Notes: generated by a model not told the origin, from the sequence alone. Counted from the first letter of the stretch, positions 47,353 to 57,319 are shown. The stretch: 64,000 nucleotides of DNA from Edaphobacter flagellatus (GCF_025264665.1 NZ_CP073697.1:3267501-3331500), one strand, 5' to 3'. Made by a program: numbers and translations.

Positions 47353-50300
47353 TTAAAATTCAACTCGCGCATGGAACTGGGCTAGTCGGTAATTGGTTAA
47401 CAGGCCTGTCGCAACCCCGAAGTCATTTGGATTATCGATGCGTGCGGAGATGGTCTTTGCGTCAAAACGCACGCTGTTCGTGACGTTGAATAGTTCGATT
47501 CCTGCCTTCACTTTAAAGCGCTCGTTTACAGAAAATGCTTTTTCCAGGCCTGCATCTTCCTCGAAGTAGCCATCACCACGAAGCGGATTCCTTGTTCCCG
47601 ATTCGCCCGGCAGGGCAAAGTCAAATGCTTTGAGAACTAATGAGGGGTTCGCAAAGCGTTGTGCTAAGGATCCACGGCCGCCAGGAATCCTTCCAATCTG
47701 TGTCGCAAATCCCTGAATATCATAGTTAGTAGGGAAGTTATTCCCGTTATTGACATCAAATGGCAAGCCGCTAGTCCAACGAACGATTCCTGTGGTCTGC
47801 CAACCACCGATCAACAAATCTTTAAAACGGGAAATTGAAGACCCAAACCGCTGGCCACGGCCAAAAGGCAACTTCCAGATGTAATTTGCATTAATTTGGT
47901 GGCGCAGATCGTAATCCGAGGGGCCATAAAGCTGATTAGGATTCCATGTATTGAAGATTTGCGCGTCATTCGTTGATCCCGAAGATCCCAGGCGCTCCGC
48001 CTGCGAGGTCGCGTCCAGCGACTTTGAATAGGTGTAATTGAAATCTGCTTGCAGGCCAAGTCCAAATCGTTGTCGATAGACAGCCTGAAGGGCATTGTAA
48101 TTTGATGTACCGATTGATCTCCACGCATAGAGTGCGGAGAACTGATCATGAAAGAAGCGGTTGGATGGATAGGCCCCGTTGGCATTGATTCCGGCACCTG
48201 TTGCTGCATCAGGCATGTCTAGCGCATATAGTGCGTTGGCTTCGTTATATAAGTTCAGTTGATAAAGCTGATAAATATTCTGCGTTGCAGTGAAGCCAGG
48301 GCCAAACCCAATATCCTTTCCGTCAAGAACACCAAACAACTGTTGCCAGTAGGCGATTGGTTGAACAGTGGAGACATCGACACCGGCACCATTGTTAACT
48401 CGAGCCATCTTCGACATCTGTGCCGCAGCCGCAAAATAAGTTGTTCCTGCGGCGGCCAAATTCGTTGGCATGGCAACATCTTCCTGCTCCAGCAGGTGAC
48501 GGCCGAAACGCCCGACATACGTGATCTCAAACGAGGACCCGTTGCGAATCTCACGTGCGATAGAAAGATCCACGACATGCGAATAAGGGGTTTTGATCGA
48601 GGAATCCTGGGACCAGTAAATCGCCCCACTCGTTGGGCCGCTACTTACAGGGATGCCGGGGAAGCCGATCTTGGGTGGCGGAGGTAGAAGGCTTTGAGGA
48701 ACATTATTCACACCGGTAAATCGAGGGGCGTTTTCGATCTTCAGCGCTCCAGCACTAGTCTGAAGAGTTGTGGCAAGACCAAACGATCCTTCATTTACGA
48801 AGTTATTCACAATGGCCGCGCCAAAATGGTCAAACACAAGTGAATACCCTGCTCGAATGCTGGTCTTTCCGGTTCCCAATAACCTCTTTCCGAAACCTGA
48901 ACTTGGAATGGGTGAATATGCGATGGCAAATCGTGGGCTAAAATTTGTTTTCTCTGGCGTCCAATAATCTGGCTTTCCGTTATAGCGTCCATTCAAGGGA
49001 AACCCGAGTTCTCCAGCACCACTAGCTGCTTGTCCTGCAGCAGCTAACGTTCCGCTATTATTCACAAAGTCAGTCAACGAAAAATTCCCAGGGGCGCAGG
49101 CATTATTCAAAATTTTACATACTCCTACCTGTGTTCCCGTTGTTTCTGCAGGGACCTGAAGGTAGGAGTAGCGCACTCCATAGGTGAGCGTCAAAGTGCT
49201 AAGTGCTTTCCAGCTATCCTGTGCAAAAAATTCGTATTCATTCCATCGATAATCGCGAGTGACAGGTGCGCCAACTGGAAGCGTGGATCCGCTCTTCGTG
49301 GTGTTGTAGGTGACATTTCCAACATTGATAATTCCAACAATTCCCATCAGGCTTGCGTTGTAGTTTCCTGCATACTGTTTAGCGACCGCGGGATAGTTAA
49401 ACGCTGCGGGGTCAAATGGTCCACCGCTTCCAGCTATTGCCTGCGGGTTGAGGTATTGATAGGTTCCGGTCGCATTAGAGTATGAAAGTGCATTGCTGGA
49501 CGTAATCGTCTCGATAAAACGAATATTAGTTCCGAAGGCCAGATTGTGGTTGTGCTTCATCCAGCTAAAATTATCTGCTAGATTATAGACAGGTATGATC
49601 GTCGAATTGGATGAGCTCGTAGGTGTGAACGAGGTAATCCCTTGCAACGTCACATAGGGTCCAGACAAAAGTCCTTTATTGCTAAATCCTTGGCGAGTAA
49701 GTCCGAATACAAGGTTATTTACCAAATTATTACTGAGAAGCTCCGTATAGCCGGCTGCAAATCCCTTGCTGTTCGTCAGCAAGGTTGTGCTCGGAGGTTG
49801 TCCAGGAAACTTCGGCCCGCTGGGCTCACTGTCGTTTTGTAGGTTTCCACGCCAGAAGAGCATATGCTTCCCATTGCCCATAATGTCCCAGTCGAGCCTT
49901 CCGGTATAGGCGTTATAGCTGTGTTTTGCGACATAAGAAAAGCTGAATCCCTGGTTGTTGAATCCATCACCAATAGATTTGTTGTTAGGTAAAGGATAAG
50001 AACTGATCAACCCAAGAACCGCAGGGTTGACTCCAATTCCTTGTGGATCCATAGCTTTCAGATCGGATGGATGCAGGGTATAAACCATTTGCCCATTCAG
50101 CGGGGAGCAACGAGAATCCGACCCGTCTGCGCAAACATAGGTTAGATTGCCAGATCGGAAGCCTGCGGTTGGAACCGTATTGCTGTTCGAAGTAGAACCT
50201 TCTGTATCGCGTCTCCCCTCGTAGTTCAGAAAGAAGAAGGACTTTTGTTTCTTGATTGGTCCACCAACAGAGGCCCCAAATACGTTGCGAATCAGTTTTA

Positions 50301-51183
50301 ACGGGGTATTGGGCAAGCCGTTACTCAACTGCGTCTGTTTATTGAAGAAGTCGTTAGCCTGAAAAAGATTATTGCGATTATAGGCATATACCGCACCATG
50401 AAATGCATTTGTGCCACTTCGGGTAACCAGCGTTACTTGTGCTCCGGAAGAGCGCCCATCCTGAGCATTCGCATTACTTGTTATTACGCGGAAATCCCCA
50501 ACTGCATCTTGCGATACGCGCAATACGCTGGTAAAGGCATAGCCCATGTTAATGTCGTTTACGTCAACGCCATCCAGAGTGATATTGGACTGATCCGAGC
50601 GGCCACCGTTAACTGCTCCACTTCGTGAGTCGTTACTGGTATTTCCGTTCGATGTTGTGCCTGTATTCGAACTCTCTCGGCCCAGAAACGTAACGCCCGG
50701 TTGCAGGCTCAATAAGTCGGGAACATTCCTCGCTTCGCTTGGCAAATTGACGATCTGCTGCTGAGAAAATGCATTGCCTAGCGTTGCGTCAGTTACATTG
50801 AGGACGGGCTGAACATCGGCGCTTACTGTCACATCCGATGAAACAGTAGCTATACTCAGCGCCACATTGATCGTGGCAGGCTGGCTTACCAGAAGTTCGA
50901 TGCCCGTCTTTTTCACCGTAGTAAATCCTTTGGAACTGATCGTTAGTTCGTAACGTCCCGGTGCCAGTTGTGAAAACTGGTAATCGCCACTTCCATTTGT
51001 TAGGTCTGTACGGATAGATCCGGTCGTCGTTCGCGTGAGTTTGACATCTGCTCCAGGGATGACTGCGCCACCTGCATCGGTTACGCGTCCTCCTAAGGAG
51101 GTCGTTGCCTGCGACCAGGTCAAAGGGGGACAGAGGAACAGCAAACAGGCTAGAGCGGTCCACGTCGTGTGCTTTAAAGGCAT
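47353..51183 (-). CDS. TonB-dependent receptor with carboxypeptidase-regulatory-like N-terminus (Oar type), 2
   Basis: 1276 residues from ATG 51183; an upstream in-frame start would prepend 24 residues before the signal peptide (WTALACLLFLCPPLTWSQA). The Cna-B-like domain is SLGGRVTDAGGAVIPGADVKLTR; the plug has QSNITLDGVDVNDINMGYAF and SSGAQVTLVTRSGTNAFHG; the barrel ends with RLAQFHARVEF, a terminal Phe. It differs clearly from receptor 1 in sequence and so probably has another ligand. No degradative enzyme is adjacent on its strand. A LacI-type palindrome at 51263 lies in its upstream region. Confidence 0.93.
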   Translation of the reverse strand: MPLKHTTWTALACLLFLCPPLTWSQATTSLGGRVTDAGGAVIPGADVKLTRTTTGSIRTDLTNGSGDYQFSQLAPGRYELTISSKGFTTVKKTGIELLVSQPATINVALSIATVSSDVTVSADVQPVLNVTDATLGNAFSQQQIVNLPSEARNVPDLLSLQPGVTFLGRESSNTGTTSNGNTSNDSRSGAVNGGRSDQSNITLDGVDVNDINMGYAFTSVLRVSQDAVGDFRVITSNANAQDGRSSGAQVTLVTRSGTNAFHGAVYAYNRNNLFQANDFFNKQTQLSNGLPNTPLKLIRNVFGASVGGPIKKQKSFFFLNYEGRRDTEGSTSNSNTVPTAGFRSGNLTYVCADGSDSRCSPLNGQMVYTLHPSDLKAMDPQGIGVNPAVLGLISSYPLPNNKSIGDGFNNQGFSFSYVAKHSYNAYTGRLDWDIMGNGKHMLFWRGNLQNDSEPSGPKFPGQPPSTTLLTNSKGFAAGYTELLSNNLVNNLVFGLTRQGFSNKGLLSGPYVTLQGITSFTPTSSSNSTIIPVYNLADNFSWMKHNHNLAFGTNIRFIETITSSNALSYSNATGTYQYLNPQAIAGSGGPFDPAAFNYPAVAKQYAGNYNASLMGIVGIINVGNVTYNTTKSGSTLPVGAPVTRDYRWNEYEFFAQDSWKALSTLTLTYGVRYSYLQVPAETTGTQVGVCKILNNACAPGNFSLTDFVNNSGTLAAAGQAASGAGELGFPLNGRYNGKPDYWTPEKTNFSPRFAIAYSPIPSSGFGKRLLGTGKTSIRAGYSLVFDHFGAAIVNNFVNEGSFGLATTLQTSAGALKIENAPRFTGVNNVPQSLLPPPPKIGFPGIPVSSGPTSGAIYWSQDSSIKTPYSHVVDLSIAREIRNGSSFEITYVGRFGRHLLEQEDVAMPTNLAAAGTTYFAAAAQMSKMARVNNGAGVDVSTVQPIAYWQQLFGVLDGKDIGFGPGFTATQNIYQLYQLNLYNEANALYALDMPDAATGAGINANGAYPSNRFFHDQFSALYAWRSIGTSNYNALQAVYRQRFGLGLQADFNYTYSKSLDATSQAERLGSSGSTNDAQIFNTWNPNQLYGPSDYDLRHQINANYIWKLPFGRGQRFGSSISRFKDLLIGGWQTTGIVRWTSGLPFDVNNGNNFPTNYDIQGFATQIGRIPGGRGSLAQRFANPSLVLKAFDFALPGESGTRNPLRGDGYFEEDAGLEKAFSVNERFKVKAGIELFNVTNSVRFDAKTISARIDNPNDFGVATGLLTNYRLAQFHARVEF

Positions 51184-51262
51184 GCTGACTAACCCTTTCT
51201 CACGCAAATAGAAACACGGAAATGGCCTTGAGCCTTTTCCTGATATCGTTTTCATCTAATAA

Positions 51263-51274
51263 GTTACCGATAAC
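51263..51274. promoter_or_regulatory. Possible LacI-family operator before receptor 2
   Basis: GTTACCGATAAC is a 12-base imperfect palindrome resembling the gttaccggtaac type recognised by GntR-of-E. coli/LacI-family repressors. It lies 80 bases upstream of the receptor start, in a region otherwise without genes (51184-51314). No LacI gene is adjacent. Confidence 0.35.
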
Positions 51275-51314
51275 GATGACCAGCAAATTATCACTTAATT
51301 TGGGATCTGGGATA

Positions 51315-52247
51315 TCAGTATTTTTTTAATCTCTTATGATTTTTTTGCATGACCGGCTGATCTGCTGTTCTGGCTTCGTGAATCATCCATTGAATGAAAG
51401 AGGCTGTAAGGGGTGCCGAAGCCTTGGCCTCAGGCGCAACCACATAGTAGGAATTCGTGCTTCGAATGGGATAAGTGAACAAGAGAGAGAGCTTGCCAGA
51501 AGTGAGCTCATCTTCAATCAGGAGTTTTGGCAAAAGGGCCACACCCAGCCCACAGACTGCCGCCTGTGCGATCAGACCGAACTGCTCAAATCGCGGACCG
51601 CGCAGGGGATGAGAGTTATTAATTCCCATCAATTTGAACCATTCCGACCAGGCTTCAGTACGAGTTGATTGATGGAGCAAGACGGCATGCGTTAAGTCCG
51701 CGGGTTTCCTGATTCGATGGGCTGTTTCGAATTTTGGGCTGCAAACCGGCACGGTCTCTTCGTCCATAAGGTGATAGGCGACAGCTCCAGGCCAATTCGG
51801 TGATCCGTAGTGAATTGCAGCATCGAAAGGCTCAGCTTCAAAGTCAAATTGTGTGGACCGAGTAGAAAAATTTACCGTGACATCCGGATATCGCTGTAAA
51901 AAACCAGATAGCCTTGGTACGAGCCATTGGGTCGCAAAGGTCGGCAGGACCGCGAGGTTAAGAAGGTTTGCATTTCCACCGCAAGCCATGACTCGACTAG
52001 TAGAGCTTTTCAAATCTACCAGCACCCTATTCACATCTTTGAGATAGAGCCTGCCTGCATCGGTAATCACCATTCGCTGGCGCACTCTTTCGAATAGAGC
52101 AACATCCAACAATCCTTCTAGCTGGTGAATCTGGCGGCTCACTGCGCTCTGGGTCAAATTCAACTCGACGGATGCACGCGAGACACTCCCGTGTCTCGCA
52201 ACGCTTTCAAAAGATTGCAAGCAGGCGATCGATGGAAGCGATGTCAT
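51315..52247 (-). CDS. LysR-family transcriptional regulator (GcvA-like group)
   Basis: 310 residues from ATG 52247 with aggggga upstream; a TTG five codons earlier is unlikely. The N-terminal helix-turn-helix is LQSFESVARHGSVSRASVELNLTQSAVSRQIHQLE, and the remainder is the LysR substrate-binding fold (LPTFATQWLVPRLSGFLQRYPDVTV). The MTSLPSIACLQSFE start and WLVPRL motif place it near GcvA/AmpR-type regulators. It is divergent from the DUF1338 gene at 52419 (171 bases), its most likely target. Confidence 0.92.
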   Translation of the reverse strand: MTSLPSIACLQSFESVARHGSVSRASVELNLTQSAVSRQIHQLEGLLDVALFERVRQRMVITDAGRLYLKDVNRVLVDLKSSTSRVMACGGNANLLNLAVLPTFATQWLVPRLSGFLQRYPDVTVNFSTRSTQFDFEAEPFDAAIHYGSPNWPGAVAYHLMDEETVPVCSPKFETAHRIRKPADLTHAVLLHQSTRTEAWSEWFKLMGINNSHPLRGPRFEQFGLIAQAAVCGLGVALLPKLLIEDELTSGKLSLLFTYPIRSTNSYYVVAPEAKASAPLTASFIQWMIHEARTADQPVMQKNHKRLKKY

Positions 52248-52418
52248 GAATATCCCCCTCAATGTAGTGATGATTAACTCTCATGAAGTGCTGAAAGCAT
52301 AGCATTTTACATTTCAACCCAATGAAGAGATAACTATTGCGATCGGCAGCGAATGCGATCAGCCATTCCTTGATCAATACGCGTTCTACTGCAGGAGTAC
52401 AGAAATGGAGACGGAGTG

Positions 52419-53453
52419 ATGCAATCAGGATTCCGAGGTACGTTGCGAGTAGTCCTTGACGAGATAATTGGGATCGAGCGAACAGGACGGCTATTCAGGG
52501 TTCTCGAAGTTAATCGTGCACTTACCGCGGATTCAATGCCGAACGCTTCAAGAGCGATACTGGCACAAGCACTCAACATGCTGCTTTTCGAGGACCTGTT
52601 AGAGCGAGTTCCTGAGGCAAAAAGCTATGTAAAGTATTGCCTTCATCATGGAAGGACCGTCATGCACGATCATGGTGCTGTTCGCACAATTGCTACGACA
52701 GGTATGGGAAGCCTTCCAGGCGGAGAAGAAGCAATCACACGGATTTTGCGTCCTCTTGGATACGCTCTTAATGGGATCTATCCATTAGAGAGGCTGCGCA
52801 TGACAGGGCGTTCCTATGCTCAGGTTGACCTCCCAGAGGAGATTGCACAATTTTTTATCAGCGAACTGCATCCTGAACGTTTTTCTACGGGCTTTCAGGA
52901 AGCTTTAAGTCGTGTTACTTCAGCTTCAACAGACCCACTCACTTCTGAGGCGCAAGTACTGCTTGAAGAGTTGGAATCTACGCATTCTCTAAGCATCGAT
53001 CAGAGTGTCGCTTTACTGCCGGCTCTCGTCTCTTGTTTTGGTCGTCAGCACGGAGAAATAACCCTCAATGACTATGAGCTATTGCTGGCTGAATCCTCCG
53101 AAGCTGCATGGATTTCAACTGAGGGTAATGCCTTCAATCACGTCACAGATCGTGTTGAGGATGTTGACCGTTTGGCGGCCGAGCAAAAGGCATTGGGGCA
53201 ACCCATGAAAGCTGCGGTCGAGGTTTCCCAATCCGGCAGAGTACGCCAGACCGCGTTCCATGCAGCACGCGTCCTCAGAACCTTCCATGTAGTAGGTGGC
53301 GTGGTAGAAAAAGAAGTGCCCGGCTCTTTTCTGGAATTCATTACGCGTCTGCCATTGCCGCAGGATGAATCAGAGAAAAAACGGTTGGACCTGAGTTTTG
53401 ATAGCTCGAATGCGCAGGCTATCTTTAAGATGACTTCCACCGCAAAGGCATAA
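52419..53453 (+). CDS. DUF1338/HglS-type iron(II) oxygenase-decarboxylase (2-oxoadipate dioxygenase-like)
   Basis: 344 residues from ATG 52419 (ggag 8 bases upstream; GTG 52416 is possible). The family motif HDHGAVRT is at 83-90, NHVTDRVED with H241 follows in the VOC-like second half, and PGSFLEFITR with E306 completes a 2-His-1-carboxylate metal site. Characterised HglS converts 2-oxoadipate to D-2-hydroxyglutarate in lysine catabolism; other family members (YdcJ) are unassigned. Here no other lysine-degradation gene is present, and the gene sits beside a LysR regulator and a sugar kinase, so another oxoacid substrate is possible. Confidence 0.83.
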   Translation: MQSGFRGTLRVVLDEIIGIERTGRLFRVLEVNRALTADSMPNASRAILAQALNMLLFEDLLERVPEAKSYVKYCLHHGRTVMHDHGAVRTIATTGMGSLPGGEEAITRILRPLGYALNGIYPLERLRMTGRSYAQVDLPEEIAQFFISELHPERFSTGFQEALSRVTSASTDPLTSEAQVLLEELESTHSLSIDQSVALLPALVSCFGRQHGEITLNDYELLLAESSEAAWISTEGNAFNHVTDRVEDVDRLAAEQKALGQPMKAAVEVSQSGRVRQTAFHAARVLRTFHVVGGVVEKEVPGSFLEFITRLPLPQDESEKKRLDLSFDSSNAQAIFKMTSTAKA

Positions 53454-53512
53454 ATTTCACTATAGACAAAAATGCGCTGACCTTCTTGTCGAAGCGATGC
53501 ATCCGCAATCTC

Positions 53513-55117
53513 CTAACGCCAACTTGGAGTTGGAGCGGAGCAAAACATGCTTTGGCGAATGCTTTTAAGTCTCGGCAGCACATGTCCGAGGGGTTTGGGT
53601 TCAGCATGCGGAAGCCCCATTGCTAAATAGACATCTCGATAGAGGTGGTAGAGTGCCTCTGCTCGAGCGGACTCCTCTGGTTGCGGCATGGTTACTTTAT
53701 ACGGTAGACAGAGAGCGTCTTGGGCAGCTTCGATCGAAGGGAACGATCCAGCTGCCTTCATGGCGAAGATGACCGAACCTAAACTAGTGGGTATGCCGTC
53801 AGGAACCAACACGGGTTTGTTGAGAACATTCGCATAGATTTGGTTTAGCAGTGGACTGTTCTGAGGGATTCCACCTCCGTTCACTACACGATGTACTGGT
53901 ACACCGCTTTCTTCCATGCGCTCCACAATAATTCTTGTCTGAAATGCGGTGGCCTCGATAGCAGCAAAGAGTTCGTCCTGCGGTGTACTCTGTAGGTTCC
54001 ATCCCATGGTGATCCCGCCTACATCAGGATTACCGAGAACAGTGCGATCACCGTTATCCCAGCAGAGCTTTAGCAAACCTGTTTGGCCGATGCGGTAGCC
54101 CTGGAGCTTTCCAGCTAGTTCGCCGACCGTGGTTCCTGCACGTCTAGCTATGGCATCAAACATGTCACCAACGGCAGGAATACCTGCTTCAATGCCGGTT
54201 AGTGAAGGATTGACGCTACCAGGAACAATGCCGCTGACGCCAGGGATTGCATGTTTGTCGCGCATTACGGCAATTACACACGTAGACGTCCCCACGACAT
54301 TGACGATGTCCCCCTCACGACAACCGGCTCCTATAGCGTCCCAATGTGCGTCCAGCGCACCTACCGGAATTGGAATGCCCGCTTTAAGCCTAAGCCTCTG
54401 AGCCCATTCATGCGTTAGTGAACCGCAAATCTCATTGGATGTAAGGAATGAACCACTAATTTGATCCCGCATACTTGCCAACAGAGGATCGACCTGAGCA
54501 AAGAACTCATCTGGTGGTAACCCACCCAAAGCAGCGTTCCACATCCATTTGTGGCCCATAGCGCAAATGCTTCGCTTTAAGCCATCGGGTTTTCTTGCGC
54601 CGGTCAAGGTCGCTGCTACCATGTCGCAATTTTCCAGAGCTGTCGCAAACCGCTCTCGCTTCTCTACTGAGGCGTGGCGCATCCAGTGCAATACTTTTGC
54701 AAATCCCCACTCCGGAGAGTAATAACCACCACACCAATCGATATGCGGCAAGCCCATGCGATGTGCAGTCGCGGTGATCTGTTGCGCCTCTTCTGAGGCT
54801 CTCGTATCACACCAAAGGTAATATTCATCAAGTGGCTGGAGGTCGCAATCAACCATGATCACACTCGACCCGGTCGTGTCGATCGCAATCGATGCAACAT
54901 ATTCTCCATCCGTTCCCGCTACGCTCAATACAGCACGACAGGCTTTTGTTAGTGCATCCATCTGATCGAAATGCGACTGAGTAGCATAGGCGCCGTAGTT
55001 CGCATGACGATGTAGGGGATACTCGGCCACTTCCGTGCCGAGCCGACCACGTTCCGAATCATACAAAGTAACGCGAACACTCTGCGTGCCAAAGTCCGCG
55101 CCCATGACAATTGCCAT
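53513..55117 (-). CDS. FGGY-family carbohydrate kinase (ribulokinase-like)
   Basis: 534 residues. The N-terminal FGGY domain begins MAIVMGADFGTQSVRVTLYD, and the AraB-type signature VGALDAHWDAIGAGCREGDIVNVVGTSTC is well preserved, with D in ALDAH as the catalytic base. GGGIPQNSPLLNQIYANVL lies in the second domain. Length and motifs fit ribulokinase, which phosphorylates L-ribulose and other pentuloses. It is divergent from the MFS gene at 55243, and the gap carries a TGTCGACA palindrome, suggesting regulation by the GntR protein at 56498. Confidence 0.9.
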   Translation of the reverse strand: MAIVMGADFGTQSVRVTLYDSERGRLGTEVAEYPLHRHANYGAYATQSHFDQMDALTKACRAVLSVAGTDGEYVASIAIDTTGSSVIMVDCDLQPLDEYYLWCDTRASEEAQQITATAHRMGLPHIDWCGGYYSPEWGFAKVLHWMRHASVEKRERFATALENCDMVAATLTGARKPDGLKRSICAMGHKWMWNAALGGLPPDEFFAQVDPLLASMRDQISGSFLTSNEICGSLTHEWAQRLRLKAGIPIPVGALDAHWDAIGAGCREGDIVNVVGTSTCVIAVMRDKHAIPGVSGIVPGSVNPSLTGIEAGIPAVGDMFDAIARRAGTTVGELAGKLQGYRIGQTGLLKLCWDNGDRTVLGNPDVGGITMGWNLQSTPQDELFAAIEATAFQTRIIVERMEESGVPVHRVVNGGGIPQNSPLLNQIYANVLNKPVLVPDGIPTSLGSVIFAMKAAGSFPSIEAAQDALCLPYKVTMPQPEESARAEALYHLYRDVYLAMGLPHAEPKPLGHVLPRLKSIRQSMFCSAPTPSWR

Positions 55118-55183
55118 TTCGTTTCCCTCACATTGCCTATACAGTCATCGGTATGCTGCTAGAAGAAGCTAGTGTTGCACATT

Positions 55184-55195
55184 ATTGTCGACATA
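55184..55195. promoter_or_regulatory. Candidate GntR operator 1 (kinase/MFS divergent region)
   Basis: ATTGTCGACATA, with the exact palindromic core TGTCGACA at 55186-55193, lies between the divergent kinase and transporter starts (69 and 50 bases away). The core recurs at 57310 and, with one change, at 60131. Confidence 0.55.
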
Positions 55196-55242
55196 TGATA
55201 CTCATATCCAGCCTAAGATGAACTAATTTTGGAGGGCTTCGT

Positions 55243-56493
55243 TTGCCTGCAACTACCTCGGCGGTATCGCTGAATAAGCATCATCAAAGCAGCTATCGCT
55301 GGTGGTTGATTGGGATGCTGTGGTTTGTTTGCTTTTGCAACTATGCGGATCGGCAGGCAATTTTCTCTGTTTTCCCTCCTTTGCGCAGCGAACTGAAGCT
55401 TACAGATGTCCAGCTAGGTATCGTTGCCTCTTCGTTTATGTGGATGTATGCGCTTGTTGGTCCGATAGCTGGCTGGGTCTCGGACCGTGTTCCCCCGCGT
55501 ACAGTCATATTGTGCGCTCTAGGTTTCTGGTCCCTTGTGACAGCGGCCACTGCATTCTGTCATAGCTTTGAGCTGATAGTATTTTTTCGGACGCTTGGAG
55601 GATTAGGCGAAGCCTTTTACTTTCCAGCGGCAATGGCGCTGATTGGTCTTTATCACTCTGCGTTCACACGTTCTCGGGCCATGGCTCTGCACCAGTCTGG
55701 CGTCTATGCAGGCACCATAGCTGGCGGGACTCTAGCAGGATTTATTGCACAAGAGCACAGCTGGCGTACATCGTTTATCGTCTTCGGCGCAGCCGGTATT
55801 CTGCTGATGGTCTTCTTAGCTATCGGATTGCGCAAACCTCCGGCAAGTGCTTCGAATATTGAACTTAATGCAGATCAGGATTTCTTGCGCGGAGTGGTGG
55901 ATGTTCTTTCTCGGGGGCGTGTTCTTACGCTGATTGGCGTTTTTATTGGCGCGAACTTTGTAGCTGTCGTTTTCTTGACTTGGTTGCCGACCTTTCTCTA
56001 CACCAAATTTCACTTCGGCCTTGCGAAGGCAGGCTTTAGCAGTACGGCCTATCTGCAAATAGCATCTGTTACTGGCGTTTTATTGGGGGGAGCACTCGCT
56101 GATCGTCTTGCATCCCATCGAGTAGGAGGGCGCCAGCTGGTCCAAGCCGTTGGCTTACTACTTGGTGTGCCTTTTATTTATTTGACAGGTTGGTCCCTAA
56201 CAATGACTGGCCTGATCGTTGGGATGGTAGGCTTCGGCTTTTTCAAGGGTATGTATGATGCGAACATATGGGCTTCGCTCTATGACGTAATTCCTGTTGA
56301 GCGACGGGGCGTTGCGGCCGGACTGATGAACTCATTAGGCTGGCTTGGCGGCGGTTTTGCCCCTATCTTTATTGCAAAAGCAGCAGAGAACTTTGGCCTG
56401 AGCGCATGTCTTAGTGCTACTTCTGCTATTTATCTTTGCTTGGGGTTTGTGCTTCTACGCCTCGTATCCAACATGCGGCGCAGTATTACCTGA
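55243..56493 (+). CDS. MFS transporter (ACS-like, sugar or sugar-acid)
   Basis: 416 residues from TTG 55243, strongly supported by ggaggg 6 bases upstream and by absence of another start before helix 1. About 12 membrane helices are visible. FCNYADRQAIFSVFPPLRSEL, the MFS motif GWVSDRVPPRTV between helices 2 and 3, and AFYFPAAMALIGLYHS are typical of the anion:cation symporter branch that carries hexuronates and related organic anions. It is likely the inner-membrane importer for the compound handled by the neighbouring kinase, lyase and isomerase. Its stop is 4 bases from that of the convergent GntR gene. Confidence 0.9.
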   Translation: MPATTSAVSLNKHHQSSYRWWLIGMLWFVCFCNYADRQAIFSVFPPLRSELKLTDVQLGIVASSFMWMYALVGPIAGWVSDRVPPRTVILCALGFWSLVTAATAFCHSFELIVFFRTLGGLGEAFYFPAAMALIGLYHSAFTRSRAMALHQSGVYAGTIAGGTLAGFIAQEHSWRTSFIVFGAAGILLMVFLAIGLRKPPASASNIELNADQDFLRGVVDVLSRGRVLTLIGVFIGANFVAVVFLTWLPTFLYTKFHFGLAKAGFSSTAYLQIASVTGVLLGGALADRLASHRVGGRQLVQAVGLLLGVPFIYLTGWSLTMTGLIVGMVGFGFFKGMYDANIWASLYDVIPVERRGVAAGLMNSLGWLGGGFAPIFIAKAAENFGLSACLSATSAIYLCLGFVLLRLVSNMRRSIT

Positions 56494-56497
56494 TACG

Positions 56498-57262
56498 CTA
56501 CACAACAAACGGAGCGGAAGCATCCAGTGCGGTGAGATGGCTTTCACGCTCCCACTGATCGAATTCATCTAAGCGCTCTCGCGCGCTAGCTTGAATATGC
56601 TCAGCTAAAAGCCGCTTCGCTTCCTCAGGGTTGCGTTGCAACACCGCCTGAAGAATGGCTCGGTGATGTTTGTAAATCCGTTCCAATTCTTCCCTGCAGT
56701 GGCCACTCTTGTGGATTGCGAAGATGCGAATCATTAGCCTCGTGTCGTTCACGACTTTCAGAATGCGGACATTCGCGGCCAGGCGAATGAGCAAAGCATG
56801 AAAACTAAGATCGGCGACGGAGAAGCGCTTCATCTGTTCGACATTAAGCTCTGGCTTCCCGCTATTTTTAAGCTCGCGAATTAGGGCCTGCGTCTCTTCA
56901 AGAAAGCTTTCCAGGCGGGTTTTATCCGCTGGACGTACACCATCACGTGCGGCACGTCCTACGGCGAAGACCTCCAGAGCTTCTCTCAGCTCATACAGAT
57001 CAATGATTGCTTGTCGGGTTAACTGGGTAACGACAAGGCCACCTCCAGGGTTTAAATCCAGAAGACCCTCAGCAAGCAGCTGCCCTGCGGCTTCTCGAAC
57101 CGGCGTGCGGCTGCTGCCCAGTTCTTTTGCAATAGCGAGCTCGCTCAACAGGGTACCTGCTGGAAGTTGGCCCGTGGCAATTTTGGTTTGGATAAGCTGA
57201 TAGGCCTTCATCCGTGCGGATTGCTTAGGACCAGGATGGTGCGTGCTGGATCGGCGTGGCAC
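56498..57262 (-). CDS. GntR-family regulator with FCD effector domain
   Basis: 254 residues. The winged helix is at about 15-80 (AYQLIQTKIATGQLPAGTLLSELAIAKELGSSRTPVREAAGQLLAEGLL), and the all-helical FCD domain follows (LYELREALEVFAVGRAARDG, SFHALLIRLAANVRIL, HHRAILQAVLQRNPEEAKRLLAEHI), with Asp/His residues that usually bind a metal and a carboxylate ligand. FCD regulators often respond to sugar acids. It lies divergent from the lyase gene, with a TATGTCGACATA palindrome in the gap, and probably represses the MFS, kinase, lyase-isomerase and receptor units. Confidence 0.92.
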   Translation of the reverse strand: MPRRSSTHHPGPKQSARMKAYQLIQTKIATGQLPAGTLLSELAIAKELGSSRTPVREAAGQLLAEGLLDLNPGGGLVVTQLTRQAIIDLYELREALEVFAVGRAARDGVRPADKTRLESFLEETQALIRELKNSGKPELNVEQMKRFSVADLSFHALLIRLAANVRILKVVNDTRLMIRIFAIHKSGHCREELERIYKHHRAILQAVLQRNPEEAKRLLAEHIQASARERLDEFDQWERESHLTALDASAPFVV

Positions 57263-57307
57263 ATCCCGAGTGTAAAACAGTCGTTCTAAAATTTAAAAAT
57301 TAATTTA

Positions 57308-57319
57308 TATGTCGACATA
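57308..57319. promoter_or_regulatory. Candidate GntR operator 2 (GntR/lyase divergent region)
   Basis: TATGTCGACATA is a perfect 12-base palindrome 46 bases before the GntR start and 165 before the lyase start. It shares the TGTCGACA core with 55186 and is a likely autoregulatory site. Confidence 0.6.
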
